A stretch of DNA of 64,000 nt from JAEZPW01 sp035629075 (GCA_035629075.1 DASPIK010000103.1:1-64000), one strand, 5' to 3'. Shown: positions 1 through 10,171, numbered from the stretch's first letter. The notes: generated by a model not told the origin, from the sequence alone. Program-made: numbers and translations.

Positions 1-112
1 CGCAGAGTGAGCTCCTGCCCCCCCCAATTGATAGACTCCGTATAAATCAACACCATGCCACTGATCCACCTCTCAGGCTCTTGCTGAACAGACTAGTCTC
101 TTCGGCGTCTCT
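1..112. repeat. Left copy of ~112-bp inverted repeat
   Basis: This segment is the reverse complement of 3900-4012, with one base substitution near position 98 and one base difference in the length of a C/G homopolymer (8 versus 9). It may continue left of the window, since its outer edge is the first base shown. It overlaps the 3' end of the first membrane-protein gene. The pair bounds 3.9 kb of rearranged genes, so it could be the end of a mobile element or the substrate of an inversion. I do not recognise the sequence and no transposase gene lies between the copies. Confidence 0.9.
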
Positions 113-531
113 CCTTCGCGCGCCGAGATCCGTCCTCCCAGCCAGAGCAACAAACACAATGTCGCCACAACGGATTCGACAATCGCCGCATTCAGAATTT
201 CGGCGTTCGCAAACCCGCGCCGGTACTCCGCACAACTGAGAACAGCAAACCCCAGCATGTTTATCGCAACGGAAATCGCGATAACCTGCCGAGCAACCAA
301 CGAACGAGTCCTTGCCGCCTGAAACGATGCTACGGCAAAGCCAAGCATCAGCACCGATGCACGCCGGGCAAGGAAGTACGCCGACTCATTGCCGGGCACG
401 CCGACACTTGCCAGAAACTGCGCCGGAGAAAACAGGAGAGTGACGAATAGGTATAAGTACAGGCAAGCGGTAAGACCGACCACCACCTTGTAGGTGGTAG
501 GCTTCCCAAAGAACGAGAGGATACGGGTCAC
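73..531 (-). CDS. Small four-helix membrane protein of unknown function
   Basis: A 152-residue protein with about four hydrophobic segments (roughly residues 14-36, 50-70, 80-100 and 115-132), so it is probably an inner-membrane protein. I do not recognise a family with certainty; the pattern of four short helices with small loops resembles DUF4345-type proteins. The last ~13 codons lie inside the left inverted repeat, so the original C-terminus may have been replaced when the repeat was joined. The same final residues (SLFSKSLRGGSVAWC) are produced by an open frame running into the other repeat copy, which supports a junction artefact. The start at 531 gives a normal N-terminal amphipathic stretch before the first helix. 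Confidence 0.6.
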   Translation of the reverse strand: MTRILSFFGKPTTYKVVVGLTACLYLYLFVTLLFSPAQFLASVGVPGNESAYFLARRASVLMLGFAVASFQAARTRSLVARQVIAISVAINMLGFAVLSCAEYRRGFANAEILNAAIVESVVATLCLLLWLGGRISAREGETPKRLVCSARA

Positions 532-631
532 TGTAGATGTTTCCTTTCTTGCATGTCAGCCGATAGGTGCTGCATCTCTACATGTCGTGAGTCCCGGCGG
601 GATTAGGCGGCGCATGCGCAAGCATTGGAAG

Positions 632-1450
632 TCAGCTCTGCGACGACGCGCGATGCTCAGCCCGTTCGCGTATTGCACTGAGCCACTGTCGACGGATAAG
701 TCCGCTACCTGGAACAATCAACCGCCAGTACGGCGACATCCGTCGTCGCCCTGCGGTACCAATGCCCAGTACGCGCGTTTCGGTTATCACCGACGACCAT
801 CCGTTCCCGAGATATTCGACACGGAAGTTCAAAGCAATCTTCACAGAGCCACTCTCGTTGAACGACTCGAATTCCGCCGGATCGTGCAACTTCGGCACCG
901 CATTTGCCCATGGGCGACCAGCCATCGCTAGAACTACCTCGCGATCATCTTGATCCAGCCGCAGAAAGCCCGCGTCGACTAATGGCTTTTGACTGGCGCC
1001 TAAGTCCAGGTCGCCACCTAAAGCGGCACTTCGAATCCGTGTGAGAACCTCCATGGCGGCCAGATCTGCCAAGGTTGTCTGCTGCAACGCAGCCAGCACC
1101 TCAGGTGGCGCGGCGTGCACCTTGATGGTGTGGCGCTCACTGAAGTGGTATTGGGGCATCCTGGCGTCGAACCGCGAGTGATACTGGCTCGTTGTTTTCA
1201 GTGACGCCGGCCATAGCAGTGCACCAACAGCGAGCGCAAGTCCCGTCACTCCGATCACAGCACCAGTTCGCCGCCTACCTATCTCCAGAACTCGGAAGGG
1301 GACGACGGTGCATGCAGTTCCCAAGATAAGCAGCACGATGCCGCTGTAGGCTGCCATGCTCTCGAACTGCCAAGGTGCCCAGTAGTTGAACAACATCAGA
1401 AGCCCCACAGTAATTACAGTGACGACTCCCCACGCCAACTTGACTCGCAT
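632..1450 (-). CDS. Membrane protein with START/SRPBCC-like C-terminal domain
   Basis: The ATG at 1450 is preferred over a TTG two codons upstream; a GAGG lies ahead of it. The first ~85 residues hold three hydrophobic helices. The remainder is soluble and begins with a stretch (AAPPEVLAALQQTTL) typical of lipid- or ligand-binding SRPBCC proteins. It ends with the pattern TETRV...YWRLIVPGSGLIRR, which recurs in uncharacterised proteins of soil bacteria. No catalytic residues can be assigned. It lies just downstream of a methyltransferase fragment in the rearranged block, but its own frame is intact. Function unknown. Confidence 0.6.
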   Translation of the reverse strand: MRVKLAWGVVTVITVGLLMLFNYWAPWQFESMAAYSGIVLLILGTACTVVPFRVLEIGRRRTGAVIGVTGLALAVGALLWPASLKTTSQYHSRFDARMPQYHFSERHTIKVHAAPPEVLAALQQTTLADLAAMEVLTRIRSAALGGDLDLGASQKPLVDAGFLRLDQDDREVVLAMAGRPWANAVPKLHDPAEFESFNESGSVKIALNFRVEYLGNGWSSVITETRVLGIGTAGRRRMSPYWRLIVPGSGLIRRQWLSAIRERAEHRASSQS

Positions 1451-1452
1451 GC

Positions 1453-1770
1453 TCAAGGCCTCGCTCCACTTCTGTAAGTGGAATTCTCAAATGACTGTCC
1501 GATACGCGCGCACACGCTGAAACCATCCCGGATAGCATTCTGAAAGGCAGCGTCGATGTACTTCGTTCGAGCAACTACGTACGGGTATATGCCTTTGGGT
1601 GCAACAGCTTTGTACAACCAGCGTATCGGAGACACTCGCAATTCGAACTTGACTGAGGTTGGCAGCAGTTGAAGAGCGAGCCCATCCTCGCAACGTAAAC
1701 ACTTGTCCTGCTTAAGGGAGGAGACTGCACGGGCGATGCAGGTGTATTGAGCGTTCGAGAGGTACTGGTT
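1453..1770 (-). pseudogene. Fragment of LCM/PPM-type class I SAM methyltransferase
   Basis: Reading the minus strand from 1770 gives, without a stop, residues matching the N-terminal half of the leucine-carboxyl-methyltransferase-like family. It includes an AQYTCIARAVSS-like helix, then LALQLLP, then VVARTKYIDAAFQNAIRDGF. In this family the next residues form the SAM-binding loop (a GAGxDTR-type motif). Here the similarity stops at about 1520 and the frame runs into unrelated sequence and a stop. An in-frame TGA at 1771-1773 closes the upstream side. The gene is therefore truncated, and possibly broken, at both ends. The family assignment is from memory of the pattern. Confidence 0.5.
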
Positions 1771-1918
1771 TCAATCCTCCTCAATGCGTCTCCGATATAT
1801 TTTGGTGAGGATCGCTGCGTCTGTTTGGCACACCTAAGCCCAACAAGACTCCATCGATTAGCAGCGCCGTTGTGACTTGGTACTAGATTGTACTTTCCTG
1901 CGATCGCGGGAGCAATGA

Positions 1919-2263
1919 TCAGTAGGTCTGCCGTCTTTTCGATGCCTTCCACCACGATGACACGACCGTCACTTCGCCCGCCAGAAATAGGAACCCAAAG
2001 ACGAGTTTGTTGTGGCGAGCGAGCCACTGTGGCAGATAGATATCGAAGTTGGGGCTGCGATCGGTTGTGAATTGGGCAGCCCAGTCCGTCATCGGGCATC
2101 TGCCGTCATTCAGAGCCAGTAAAACGCATTCGATCATTACAACGAAGGTAATGATCTTTGCCCAGCGGAAGTTCTTCTCGATGCCGAGGATCGGCAAGGC
2201 AAGAATGCCACCTGCCAATAGAGCCCATACAAGTGTGTGCGCAAGCTTGATTGCAATCAGCAT
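1919..2263 (-). CDS. Small membrane protein with CPMTD motif (DUF2784-like)
   Basis: A 114-residue protein with three hydrophobic segments (about residues 5-25, 35-50 and 88-105). Between the second and third helices is a conserved-looking stretch CPMTDWAAQFTTDRSPNFDI. DUF2784-type small membrane proteins have a CPLT motif at the equivalent place, hence the tentative name. The role is not known. The start ATG at 2263 is preceded by AAGG about 12 bases upstream. It lies 20 bp downstream of the phosphoesterase gene on the same strand and could be co-transcribed with it. Confidence 0.55.
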   Translation of the reverse strand: MLIAIKLAHTLVWALLAGGILALPILGIEKNFRWAKIITFVVMIECVLLALNDGRCPMTDWAAQFTTDRSPNFDIYLPQWLARHNKLVFGFLFLAGEVTVVSSWWKASKRRQTY

Positions 2264-2283
2264 GAGGAACCTGCGCCTTCATT

Positions 2284-3069
2284 CTAGGGTTGCGCCTTCA
2301 TTGCGTAGGATTCGGCAGTAGTGCCATCCTGCAGCAGAACCTGGACGCTTAGGGTCTTCGAATCGGCAGCCACGTGGATCAGAGTAGGCTGCTCCGGCCC
2401 GCCGCCTCGAACAATCGCATAATCGTGCTTGCCTTCGACCGGCTTCATGATCGCCCATTTGTGTTCATGTGCCGAGATCAGCAGGTCCACGCCTGCAGCT
2501 CTGAGCAGCGGCCCGAACTTGGCGTTTGCATCAGCCATTCCGTGATACTCCTCGGTGCCGCTCGCCTCTGGAAATGGCATGTGCGCCAGCACAACGCGGT
2601 ACTTCGCTTTCAGGAACGCCGGGCTTTTTATCTCGTGCCGTAACCACTCGGCTTGCTCGCTTCGATAACGGTCGAAGTCGGCAAGACCGCTATAGGCCCA
2701 GTGGGAATCCACTTTGTCTTCGCCAGTATCCAGGACCGTGACGTGAACGGGGCCGCAGTCGAAAGAGTAGTAGTATCTGTCGCCTGGAAGCGCCAAATAA
2801 TTCCGCAGCAGGCGCGCATAGCTCCCTCGCGTCTCGTGGTTGCCGCGCACGTAAACCAGCGGCTTGCTGCCGGCAAACGCTTCGGAGCCAGCCTTCAAGA
2901 GGGCGAGCACCTGCACCTCGTCATCCAAATAACTCAGCATATCGCCGTTGAAAACGACAAAGTCAGCGGGGCGCTTCGCCGCAGCAAGCATTTGCGAGAG
3001 GATACCAAATCGCCCGTGAATGTCATTGAAAGCTACGAATGAAACCTCTGTTCTATCCGCGGCTGGCAT
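2284..3069 (-). CDS. Calcineurin-like metallophosphoesterase, probably 5'-truncated
   Basis: All five metal-binding blocks of the calcineurin-like phosphoesterase fold are visible in order: NDIHG (about residue 15), NGDM, GNHE, AHMP and AHEH. A di-metal phosphohydrolase is therefore likely. The substrate is unknown. The protein begins almost at the first motif, with no signal peptide, whereas many relatives carry a signal and an N-terminal beta-sandwich. Reading upstream in frame gives a few more family-like residues before a TGA, so the gene probably lost its 5' part in the rearrangement that built this block. It may be non-functional or may lack its export signal. Confidence 0.7.
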   Translation of the reverse strand: MPAADRTEVSFVAFNDIHGRFGILSQMLAAAKRPADFVVFNGDMLSYLDDEVQVLALLKAGSEAFAGSKPLVYVRGNHETRGSYARLLRNYLALPGDRYYYSFDCGPVHVTVLDTGEDKVDSHWAYSGLADFDRYRSEQAEWLRHEIKSPAFLKAKYRVVLAHMPFPEASGTEEYHGMADANAKFGPLLRAAGVDLLISAHEHKWAIMKPVEGKHDYAIVRGGGPEQPTLIHVAADSKTLSVQVLLQDGTTAESYAMKAQP

Positions 3070-3085
3070 CCGGAATTTGTCATCT

Positions 3086-3102
3086 GGTCACGAATCGTGA
3101 CC
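3086..3102. promoter_or_regulatory. Perfect 17-bp palindrome
   Basis: GGTCACGA and TCGTGACC flank a single central base between the phosphoesterase start (3069) and the end of the threonine dehydrogenase fragment (3110). It has no T-run, so it is unlikely to be a terminator by itself. Symmetry and position fit a dimeric regulator's operator, but nothing else supports that. Confidence 0.3.
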
Positions 3103-3109
3103 GTCAGCA

Positions 3110-3691
3110 CTACACCACTCCGTTCGGATAAAGAAGGATCTTGCTAGCGGCGCCGGCATTGAGACGTTCCATGCCCTGCACGATTTGCTTAATGGCTATG
3201 CGGTCCGTAATAACGGGCTGCAGGTCGAGCTTGCCGGCCTTCAACAGGGCTTGCATCTGATACCAGGTCTCGTACATACGTCGCCCATTGATGCCCAGCA
3301 AGGTAGCGCCCTTGAAGATGACATCCGCAGCCAAATCCATCTGCAGCGGTTTTGAAGGGATGCCAAGCAACGATGCTCGCCGGCCAGACCGGAGAACGGA
3401 GAACCCGAGTTTGATTGCGTCGGGGTGTCCGGACATCTCCAGCAGAACGTCGACCCCTCTGCCGCCAGTTGCGTCCATCATCATGGATTTCGTGTCGTGC
3501 CTGACGGGATCAAATACAAGGTCGGCGTTCATCTGCGCGGCCAGCTTCCTACGGTACTCGTTGACCTCGAGAGCGAATACCTGCGCCGCGCCGCACTGTT
3601 TTGCTACCGCAATCGCAAGAAGTCCGATTGGGCCACAACCTGTGATCGCAAACAGTCGGTTATTGATCACATTCATTCGGAGATGCAACAA
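3110..3691 (-). pseudogene. C-terminal half of L-threonine 3-dehydrogenase-like MDR protein
   Basis: From about position 3652 down, the translation is a good match to the Rossmann and C-terminal part of zinc-dependent threonine 3-dehydrogenase. It has VTGCGPIG-type dinucleotide-binding glycines, then GRGVDVLLEMSG, then a C-terminus ending ASKILLYPNG. Intact Tdh is about 340-350 residues; only about 180 are present. The zinc-binding and catalytic N-terminal half (GHE region and cysteine cluster) is missing, and the sequence upstream of ~3680 belongs to a different gene on the other strand. This is a rearrangement remnant, not a working enzyme. Confidence 0.75.
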
Positions 3692-3889
3692 GGCGACAAT
3701 CTCTTGTTTGGCGGCCGACGTGTCAAGACTCTGCTGGAATCGACCGTTGAGCGTCCTTTGAACCGCTGGATCTTTGAGAACATACCCGATGCCGCGGAGC
3801 TCTCGGGGCGCGCTCTGCTACTCAGCATGGCTGACGCACAGCTCACAGTTTCAATCAAAGCGGAGGCCAAACATGCCGTTCGGAGCTGA
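3683..3889 (+). pseudogene. 3' fragment of a plus-strand gene, possibly Clp-type ATPase
   Basis: The reading frame from about 3683 to the stop at 3889 gives ~68 residues with a protein-like composition: GGRRVKTLLESTVERPLNRWI, a spacer, then a short beta-rich end. This resembles the C-terminal D2-small domain of Clp/HslU-type AAA+ ATPases (R-x-x-x-x-x-E-x-x-V-x-x-P-L pattern). The upstream part of the same frame is only the antisense of the Tdh fragment. I therefore infer that two gene ends were joined tail-to-head near 3680. The family guess is weak; the junction is the firmer observation. Confidence 0.35.
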
Positions 3890-3899
3890 TCCCGTCCCA

Positions 3900-4012
3900 A
3901 GAGACGCCGAAGTGACTAGTCTGTTCAGCAAGAGCCTGAGAGGTGGATCAGTGGCATGGTGTTGATTTATACGGAGTCTATCAATTGGGGGGGGGCAGGA
4001 GCTCACTCTGCG
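3900..4012. repeat. Right copy of ~112-bp inverted repeat
   Basis: Reverse complement of 1-112 with one substitution and a 9-base G-run where the left copy has 8 Cs. The match ends at 3900, where the sequences diverge immediately. The outer side cannot be compared, because the left copy begins at the window edge. The high identity implies recent duplication, gene conversion or an active element. Confidence 0.9.
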
Positions 4013-4820
4013 ATTGCGTTCTATAGCCGAATGAGGGGCATGCGAAAGTAATCTGTGGTGTGGGCTGCGTGGCTCGATGATCACAAGACTGTCGGGGGTA
4101 GATTGAGGCCCTATCGACTGCGATCAACAGACGAGGTGCTCGAAGATAGGAGATCGCAATAGAAGCTGACTATCCCGATCGATCCCCGCTGTTCAGTTCA
4201 GGTCCGCCGTGTCCAATTGACGGGCTACCCGGAAGTAATCACAACCAAGGTTTGCGTTTGTAGCGACAGCCGTAGAACATGTCGCGGATCCCACGAGCGC
4301 GCGTCATCGATGTGTGACCAGCTTCCACCCCTCTCGCCGTCAGCCGTCGCACTCCCTCCTCGCGTGACTCCAGCGTGGCGCATTGGTGGAGGTTCTTGAT
4401 CAGTGTGAACGCCCGGCTCACCAATCCCGAACCGAGGCCAGAACGATGTCTGCGCAGGCTTCAACTTAAATCACCTGCAGATTCCGGCTTCGTGAGGTAG
4501 GCGGTGCTAAAGTGGCTCTGACGAAACCGAAACGAGTCAGTAAAGGCTAGTTGATCAACTAGCAAGCGAGCGCTTTTGCTGTGCCATAAATCTGCCGTGC
4601 ACTTCGTTCTCCTCTGCGCCAAACTCCTTCTTTTCGATACCAACTCTGAATCCTTCCGTGCGGGCCATTTCTAGGGTAAGTTGTTGATATAAGAGGCGCT
4701 GCGGGCAAATCGCCAGGCCCCATTTTTGTGGCGAATAACATGGTGCCGTATTATGCCCAAATCCGGGCAACAAGTTCGCCGTGATATAGCTGGCTGCGTA
4801 CCGTTTTGGTTGTACAACAA
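4013..4820. other. Gene-poor stretch with one possible coding remnant
   Basis: No convincing intact gene. On the minus strand at 4239-4424 a frame reads LVSRAFTLIKNLHQC..., then REEGVRRLTARG and RGIRDMFYGCRYKRKPWL, ending in TGA. This has a protein-like composition and could be the tail of a decayed gene, but I cannot assign a family. The rest (4430-4820) shows only short frames without recognisable motifs. Confidence 0.4.
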
Positions 4821-4840
4821 AGGCCGCCAATGGGCGGCCT
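4821..4840 (-). terminator. Rho-independent terminator of the GH172 gene
   Basis: Perfect 8-bp stem AGGCCGCC/GGCGGCCT with a 4-base loop, about 40 bp beyond the GH172 stop. On the minus strand it is followed by TTTGTTGT. On the plus strand it is followed, four bases later, by a run of five Ts, so it may work in both directions. Confidence 0.7.
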
Positions 4841-4880
4841 GGCTTGTTTTTGCACGTCTGCTTTGACTCTAGTTGTTACG

Positions 4881-6029
<1,149 letters not shown>

Positions 6030-6600
6030 TCCCTCCCAGAGATTCTTAACAGCAAGCGCTGCTCGGCATACGCAAGGCAGTGCGCACTACGTGTGTTAGA
6101 AAAAACTGACAACGAACTGGTTCACTGATCCGCGGCGCAACCATTTTGTCTAGTGTGTTCTGCTCTGTGAAGTACTCCCATTGGTGCCCCTCACGCACAT
6201 CAGCGCGGCGAAGAGTGGTAGGGTGTAGTGCCCGATTCTTTCGTTCGTAGCGTTTCTTGGCGTTCCGCCTTATCTCGCCTAAGACATAACGCCATCCCGA
6301 CATAAGTCGAGAACACGCGTACGCATAAGGGCATTCGCTCGTTCACGACATCGCAATCCGACTTTAAGCTGTTATCCGATAACGACGGCCGGCATTTTTG
6401 CGATTGAACGAAGGTTCGACACGCATGTCCGGTTGGGCAAGGCCTGACGGCACCTATGCGCCGGCCGAAAAACAGACCTACAACGTCCCTGAACAACAGC
6501 GGACCACAGCCCCTCGAGAGTGCGGCTCGAGGTTTCTCGCTGATTCAATCGTGCGGTTTGTACGCGCGAAAACTCCCGGATCAGTGCAGTCGAGGGCCTC
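6030..6600. other. Divergent intergenic region, no gene seen
   Basis: About 570 bp between the divergently transcribed GH172 and beta-helix genes. It must hold both promoters. I see no convincing -35/-10 pair, riboswitch or coding remnant; short frames here have no family-like content. Confidence 0.5.
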
Positions 6601-9600
6601 ATGAACCAGTTCAAATGCCTAAGGCTTCTTACCTCCACGATGCTTATTACTGCAGCGCTCTTCCTCAGCGCTGCGGCAGAAGCACAGACAGCACCGCGCA
6701 TATTCGCCAGCGATCTTCAAAGCGGGCCGAGAAGTGGCGGGCAGGGAGGGAATGGCGCGTGGGTGACTGTCTATGGCTCGGGACTTGGAGCGACTAGAGG
6801 CACGTCGACCATCACTGTAGGTGGTATCCCTGCCGCTTCCTACGCCGTCTGGTCAGACAAGAAAGTTGCGTTTCAGTTGAGTGCTACTGCCGTAAGCGGC
6901 AACATCGTCGCGAACGTCGGGGGAGCCAGTTCGAATGGCGTGCCGTTTACAGTACGCGCGGGCAGGATCTTCTTTGTGTCGCCGACCGGCAGTGACACAC
7001 AGAAGGGAACATTTGCTAAGCCCTGGAAGACTCTCGCTCGGGCTGTGGCAGCAATGCAGGCAGGCGACATCGCGTACGCGATGAATGGGACGTCAGCAAC
7101 GACGCTGACCATAAACCGTGCCGGCACGAGCGGAAAGCCATTCGCAATCGTAGCTTATCCCAATGCAACGGTAACGGTTGGATCAACGGCTCAGAATTAC
7201 GCGATAACAGCCTCAGGAGGTGCGTATAGCTGGTGGGTCGTCTCTGGATTAAACCTGCGTGCCGCGGTAGGAGCTGTAAACGTGGTTGGCGCAACAGACT
7301 GGCGGCTCGTCGGAAACGATATCTCGTGTCCCAGCGGGTCTGGAGCGGCGGCGTGTGTTCGAGCAAGTTCAGGAAGTAACTTCAAAGTTCTTGCGAACAA
7401 GGTTCACGATAGCGGCTCGACGACGAGCACTAATGTGGCGAGCTACTCGAGCGTGCACTTATCCGTCTCAAACGTCGAAGTAGGTTGGAACGAAATCGGC
7501 AACACGCGGTCTTGTCGAGCGCTCACCTTCTCAAGCGCAAGTGGCAATCTGTCCGGCCTCAGTGTTCATGACAATCACATACATGACGCTGTCTGTGACG
7601 GAATCAGCTTTGCGAATGTTGATGCGTCTGCAGGTGCCGTACACGCCTACAATAACGTGATCAAACGTGTGGGTACCGGGCCTGCTCCAGGGGGAGTCGA
7701 ACAGAGTTACGCATGCATCCGAGCCGGGGGCAGCGGCACAGGTACTGTCCAGATCCTGAACAATACCCTGTATGACTGTGGCGCTCGCGGGAATGGTGAT
7801 TCGGGCGCCATCGCTGCCGCCACTCCAGTTGCGGTAACGAACAACATCATCTCTGTGCAGCCGGGGCAGCAGTTTATTACTCCGAATACCAGCTTGTCTT
7901 TCATCTCGGGCATCAACGATGTGTTCTGGGGTGATAGCTACATACCCGCTCCGTTTACGAGCTCAATCAACCTTGACCCGCAGTTTGTGGATGCCGCGAA
8001 CTCGAACCTAGCCCTGCAAGCTTCCAGCCCCGCGATCGACAAAGGTGCGAATACCGGCGTAGCCGCCGATATCGCAGGAGTAGTCCGCCCGCAGGGCAAA
8101 GCGATAGACATCGGCGCATACGAATATTCCGGTACAACTACGCCCGGAACCGGCCAACTTACGTTGACTCCGACAGCTCTGAGCTTCGGAACAGTGACGG
8201 TAGGGAGCAGTAACACTCAGACGGTCACTGTTAGCAATGTCGGAAGTGCAAGTGTAGCGATTTCGCAGATGACAGTGTCTGGAGCCGGGTTCAGCGCCTC
8301 CGGGTTGTCGCTCCCGAGGACGTTGTCCGCCGGCGAGTCGGCGTCATTCACGGTGACGTACACTCCGCAAACTGCAGGTAACGCATCGGGCAGCGTAGCG
8401 CTGCTCAGTAATGCGGCAACTTCAACGACCACCGTTCAACTGTCCGGTTCTGCGGTAAGTCCTGCCGGCACTTTGAATGTCCCGAGCACTCTCAGCTTCG
8501 GCAGCGTTGCTGTCGGCAGTAGCACTACACAGAATGTGACCATCACGGCGAGCACAGCGAGCGTGAGCATCTCGCAAATCGCCGCTTCCGGAACCGGCTT
8601 CAGTGTCAGCGGTCTTGCTGTGCCCACAACACTAGCTGCAGGTCAGAGCGCAACTATGGCGGTAAAGTTTGCACCGACCGCGGCCGGCACAGCGTCCGGC
8701 AGCATTTCGATTCTCAGCAACGCTTCGAACTCGCCGAACACCATTTCCCTGACCGGCAGTGGTGCAAGCCAGTCCGGTTCGCTTACTGCCAACCCGACCA
8801 CTCTTGCTTTCGGCAACGTTACAGTGGGAGCCAGCACTACACAAAATCTAACGGTAACGGCGAGCACTGCCCCTGTCACGATCACGCAAGCGACGGTGAC
8901 CGGGAGCGGTTTCAGCGTGAGCGGCGTGACTCTGCCCGTTACGCTTTCGCCGGGTCAGAGCGCTACATTTCAAGCAAAGTTCACTCCAACGCTTGCGGGA
9001 ACGGTCAGTGGCAGCTTGTCGCTGGTCAGTAATGCCACGAACACGCCCACGTCGGTCGCCTTGTCCGGGACTGGTATCGCAGCAACGCTAAACTGTCCTT
9101 GCTCTATCTGGAGTAGCAGTACGGTACCACCGTTGGTGGATGCCAATGACAGTCAGGCGGTCGAACTGGGAGTGAAGTTCAAGTCGGACGTGAGCGGCTA
9201 CATCACAGGCATTCGTTACTACAAGAGCAGTAATAACACCGGCACTCACATGGGCAATCTCTGGACCACGACTGGCACAAGGCTCGCCTCGGCCACCTTC
9301 ACGAACGAAACTGCTTCCGGATGGCAGCAGGTGAATTTCTCGAATCCTGTGCCGATCACTGCCGGAACCGTTTACATTGCGTCTTACCACACGCCAAGCG
9401 GTCATTACGCCAACAGCCAGAACTACTTCGCAAGCACCGGTGCTGATAATGGGCCGCTACACGCGTTGCAGAATAGCGTCAGCGCGAACGGTGTGTACGC
9501 CTACGGTGCCACGAGCAGCTTCCCGAATCAGACCTGGGCTGCGTCCAACTACTGGATTGATGTGGTTTTCACAACCAGCGTGTCATCTCTACCGGGCACA

Positions 9601-10158
9601 TTGGCAGCGACTCCGACGTCGCTGAGCTTCGGTTCGGTGAGTGTCGGAAGCAGCAGTTCGAAGACAGTGACGTTGAGTGCCAGCACATCGAGTGTGACTA
9701 TTTCGCAAGCTAACGTCACTGGGGCAGGGTTCTCGGTGACGGGCCTGACTCTGCCAACGACGATCGCTGCCGGACAGAGCCTGACGTTCGCCGTGAGGTT
9801 CGCACCGACAGCGGCAGGGACCGTGAACGGCGGCCTGTCGGTAGTCAGCAACGGGTCAAATTCGCCGCTCACAATTCCGCTGAGCGGCAGCGGAACGTCA
9901 GTGACAACGGCACACTCGGCTACCGTAAGTTGGGTGGCGAGCACTTCGACCAACGTCGTTGGCTATTATGTTTATCGCGCGACGCAGTCGGGGGGGCCGT
10001 ACACGAAGCTCAACTCGACGGCTGTGACCGGCACTCGCTATACGGATTCGAACGTCGTTGCTGGTACGACCTACTACTATGTCGTTACGGCGGTCAACTC
10101 AAGCGGTACCCAGAGCGCGTACTCGACTCAGGTAGCTGGCACAATCCCCACTCCCTGA
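6601..10158 (+). CDS. Secreted multidomain beta-helix / ASH / DUF4082 / FN3 protein
   Basis: 1185 residues. A signal peptide (1-28, AEAQ) is followed by an IPT/TIG-like domain (~30-118). Next is a right-handed parallel beta-helix (~120-510) ending in an AIDIGAYEY motif typical of secreted beta-helix proteins. Then come three ~100-residue ASH/choice-of-anchor-D repeats (~518-825, each with a SFGTVTVGS-like start), one DUF4082 domain (~830-995, starting CPCSIW), a fourth ASH repeat (~1000-1100) and a C-terminal fibronectin type III domain. No TM anchor, LPXTG or PEP-CTERM signal is present. The beta-helix suggests carbohydrate binding or lyase activity, but no catalytic residues can be named. 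The DUF4082 unit closely matches those of the giant protein at 34484-41065, tying it to the EPS locus although it is transcribed separately. Confidence 0.85.
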   Translation: MNQFKCLRLLTSTMLITAALFLSAAAEAQTAPRIFASDLQSGPRSGGQGGNGAWVTVYGSGLGATRGTSTITVGGIPAASYAVWSDKKVAFQLSATAVSGNIVANVGGASSNGVPFTVRAGRIFFVSPTGSDTQKGTFAKPWKTLARAVAAMQAGDIAYAMNGTSATTLTINRAGTSGKPFAIVAYPNATVTVGSTAQNYAITASGGAYSWWVVSGLNLRAAVGAVNVVGATDWRLVGNDISCPSGSGAAACVRASSGSNFKVLANKVHDSGSTTSTNVASYSSVHLSVSNVEVGWNEIGNTRSCRALTFSSASGNLSGLSVHDNHIHDAVCDGISFANVDASAGAVHAYNNVIKRVGTGPAPGGVEQSYACIRAGGSGTGTVQILNNTLYDCGARGNGDSGAIAAATPVAVTNNIISVQPGQQFITPNTSLSFISGINDVFWGDSYIPAPFTSSINLDPQFVDAANSNLALQASSPAIDKGANTGVAADIAGVVRPQGKAIDIGAYEYSGTTTPGTGQLTLTPTALSFGTVTVGSSNTQTVTVSNVGSASVAISQMTVSGAGFSASGLSLPRTLSAGESASFTVTYTPQTAGNASGSVALLSNAATSTTTVQLSGSAVSPAGTLNVPSTLSFGSVAVGSSTTQNVTITASTASVSISQIAASGTGFSVSGLAVPTTLAAGQSATMAVKFAPTAAGTASGSISILSNASNSPNTISLTGSGASQSGSLTANPTTLAFGNVTVGASTTQNLTVTASTAPVTITQATVTGSGFSVSGVTLPVTLSPGQSATFQAKFTPTLAGTVSGSLSLVSNATNTPTSVALSGTGIAATLNCPCSIWSSSTVPPLVDANDSQAVELGVKFKSDVSGYITGIRYYKSSNNTGTHMGNLWTTTGTRLASATFTNETASGWQQVNFSNPVPITAGTVYIASYHTPSGHYANSQNYFASTGADNGPLHALQNSVSANGVYAYGATSSFPNQTWAASNYWIDVVFTTSVSSLPGTLAATPTSLSFGSVSVGSSSSKTVTLSASTSSVTISQANVTGAGFSVTGLTLPTTIAAGQSLTFAVRFAPTAAGTVNGGLSVVSNGSNSPLTIPLSGSGTSVTTAHSATVSWVASTSTNVVGYYVYRATQSGGPYTKLNSTAVTGTRYTDSNVVAGTTYYYVVTAVNSSGTQSAYSTQVAGTIPTP

Positions 10159-10171
10159 CCGTTAAAGCTAA

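Noticed and set aside
50..115. CTCTCAGGC and CTTCGGCG blocks recalling the glycine riboswitch
   Set aside because: In a real aptamer the order and strand of the GCCGAAGG and CUCUCAGG elements differ, and no glycine-related gene follows; the blocks are part of the inverted repeat.
3425..3889. Single 154-residue plus-strand gene
   Set aside because: The first ~85 codons are the antisense of the threonine dehydrogenase fragment; only the part after ~3683 looks like a gene remnant.
4239..4424. Possible transposase remnant
   Set aside because: The frame looks protein-like but no DDE motif or known transposase block can be seen, so no mobile-element call was made.
6180..6200. GG-N10-GC pattern upstream of the beta-helix gene as a sigma-54 promoter
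   Set aside because: The flanks (TGGTGC and ACGC) fit neither the -24 nor the -12 consensus beyond the invariant bases.
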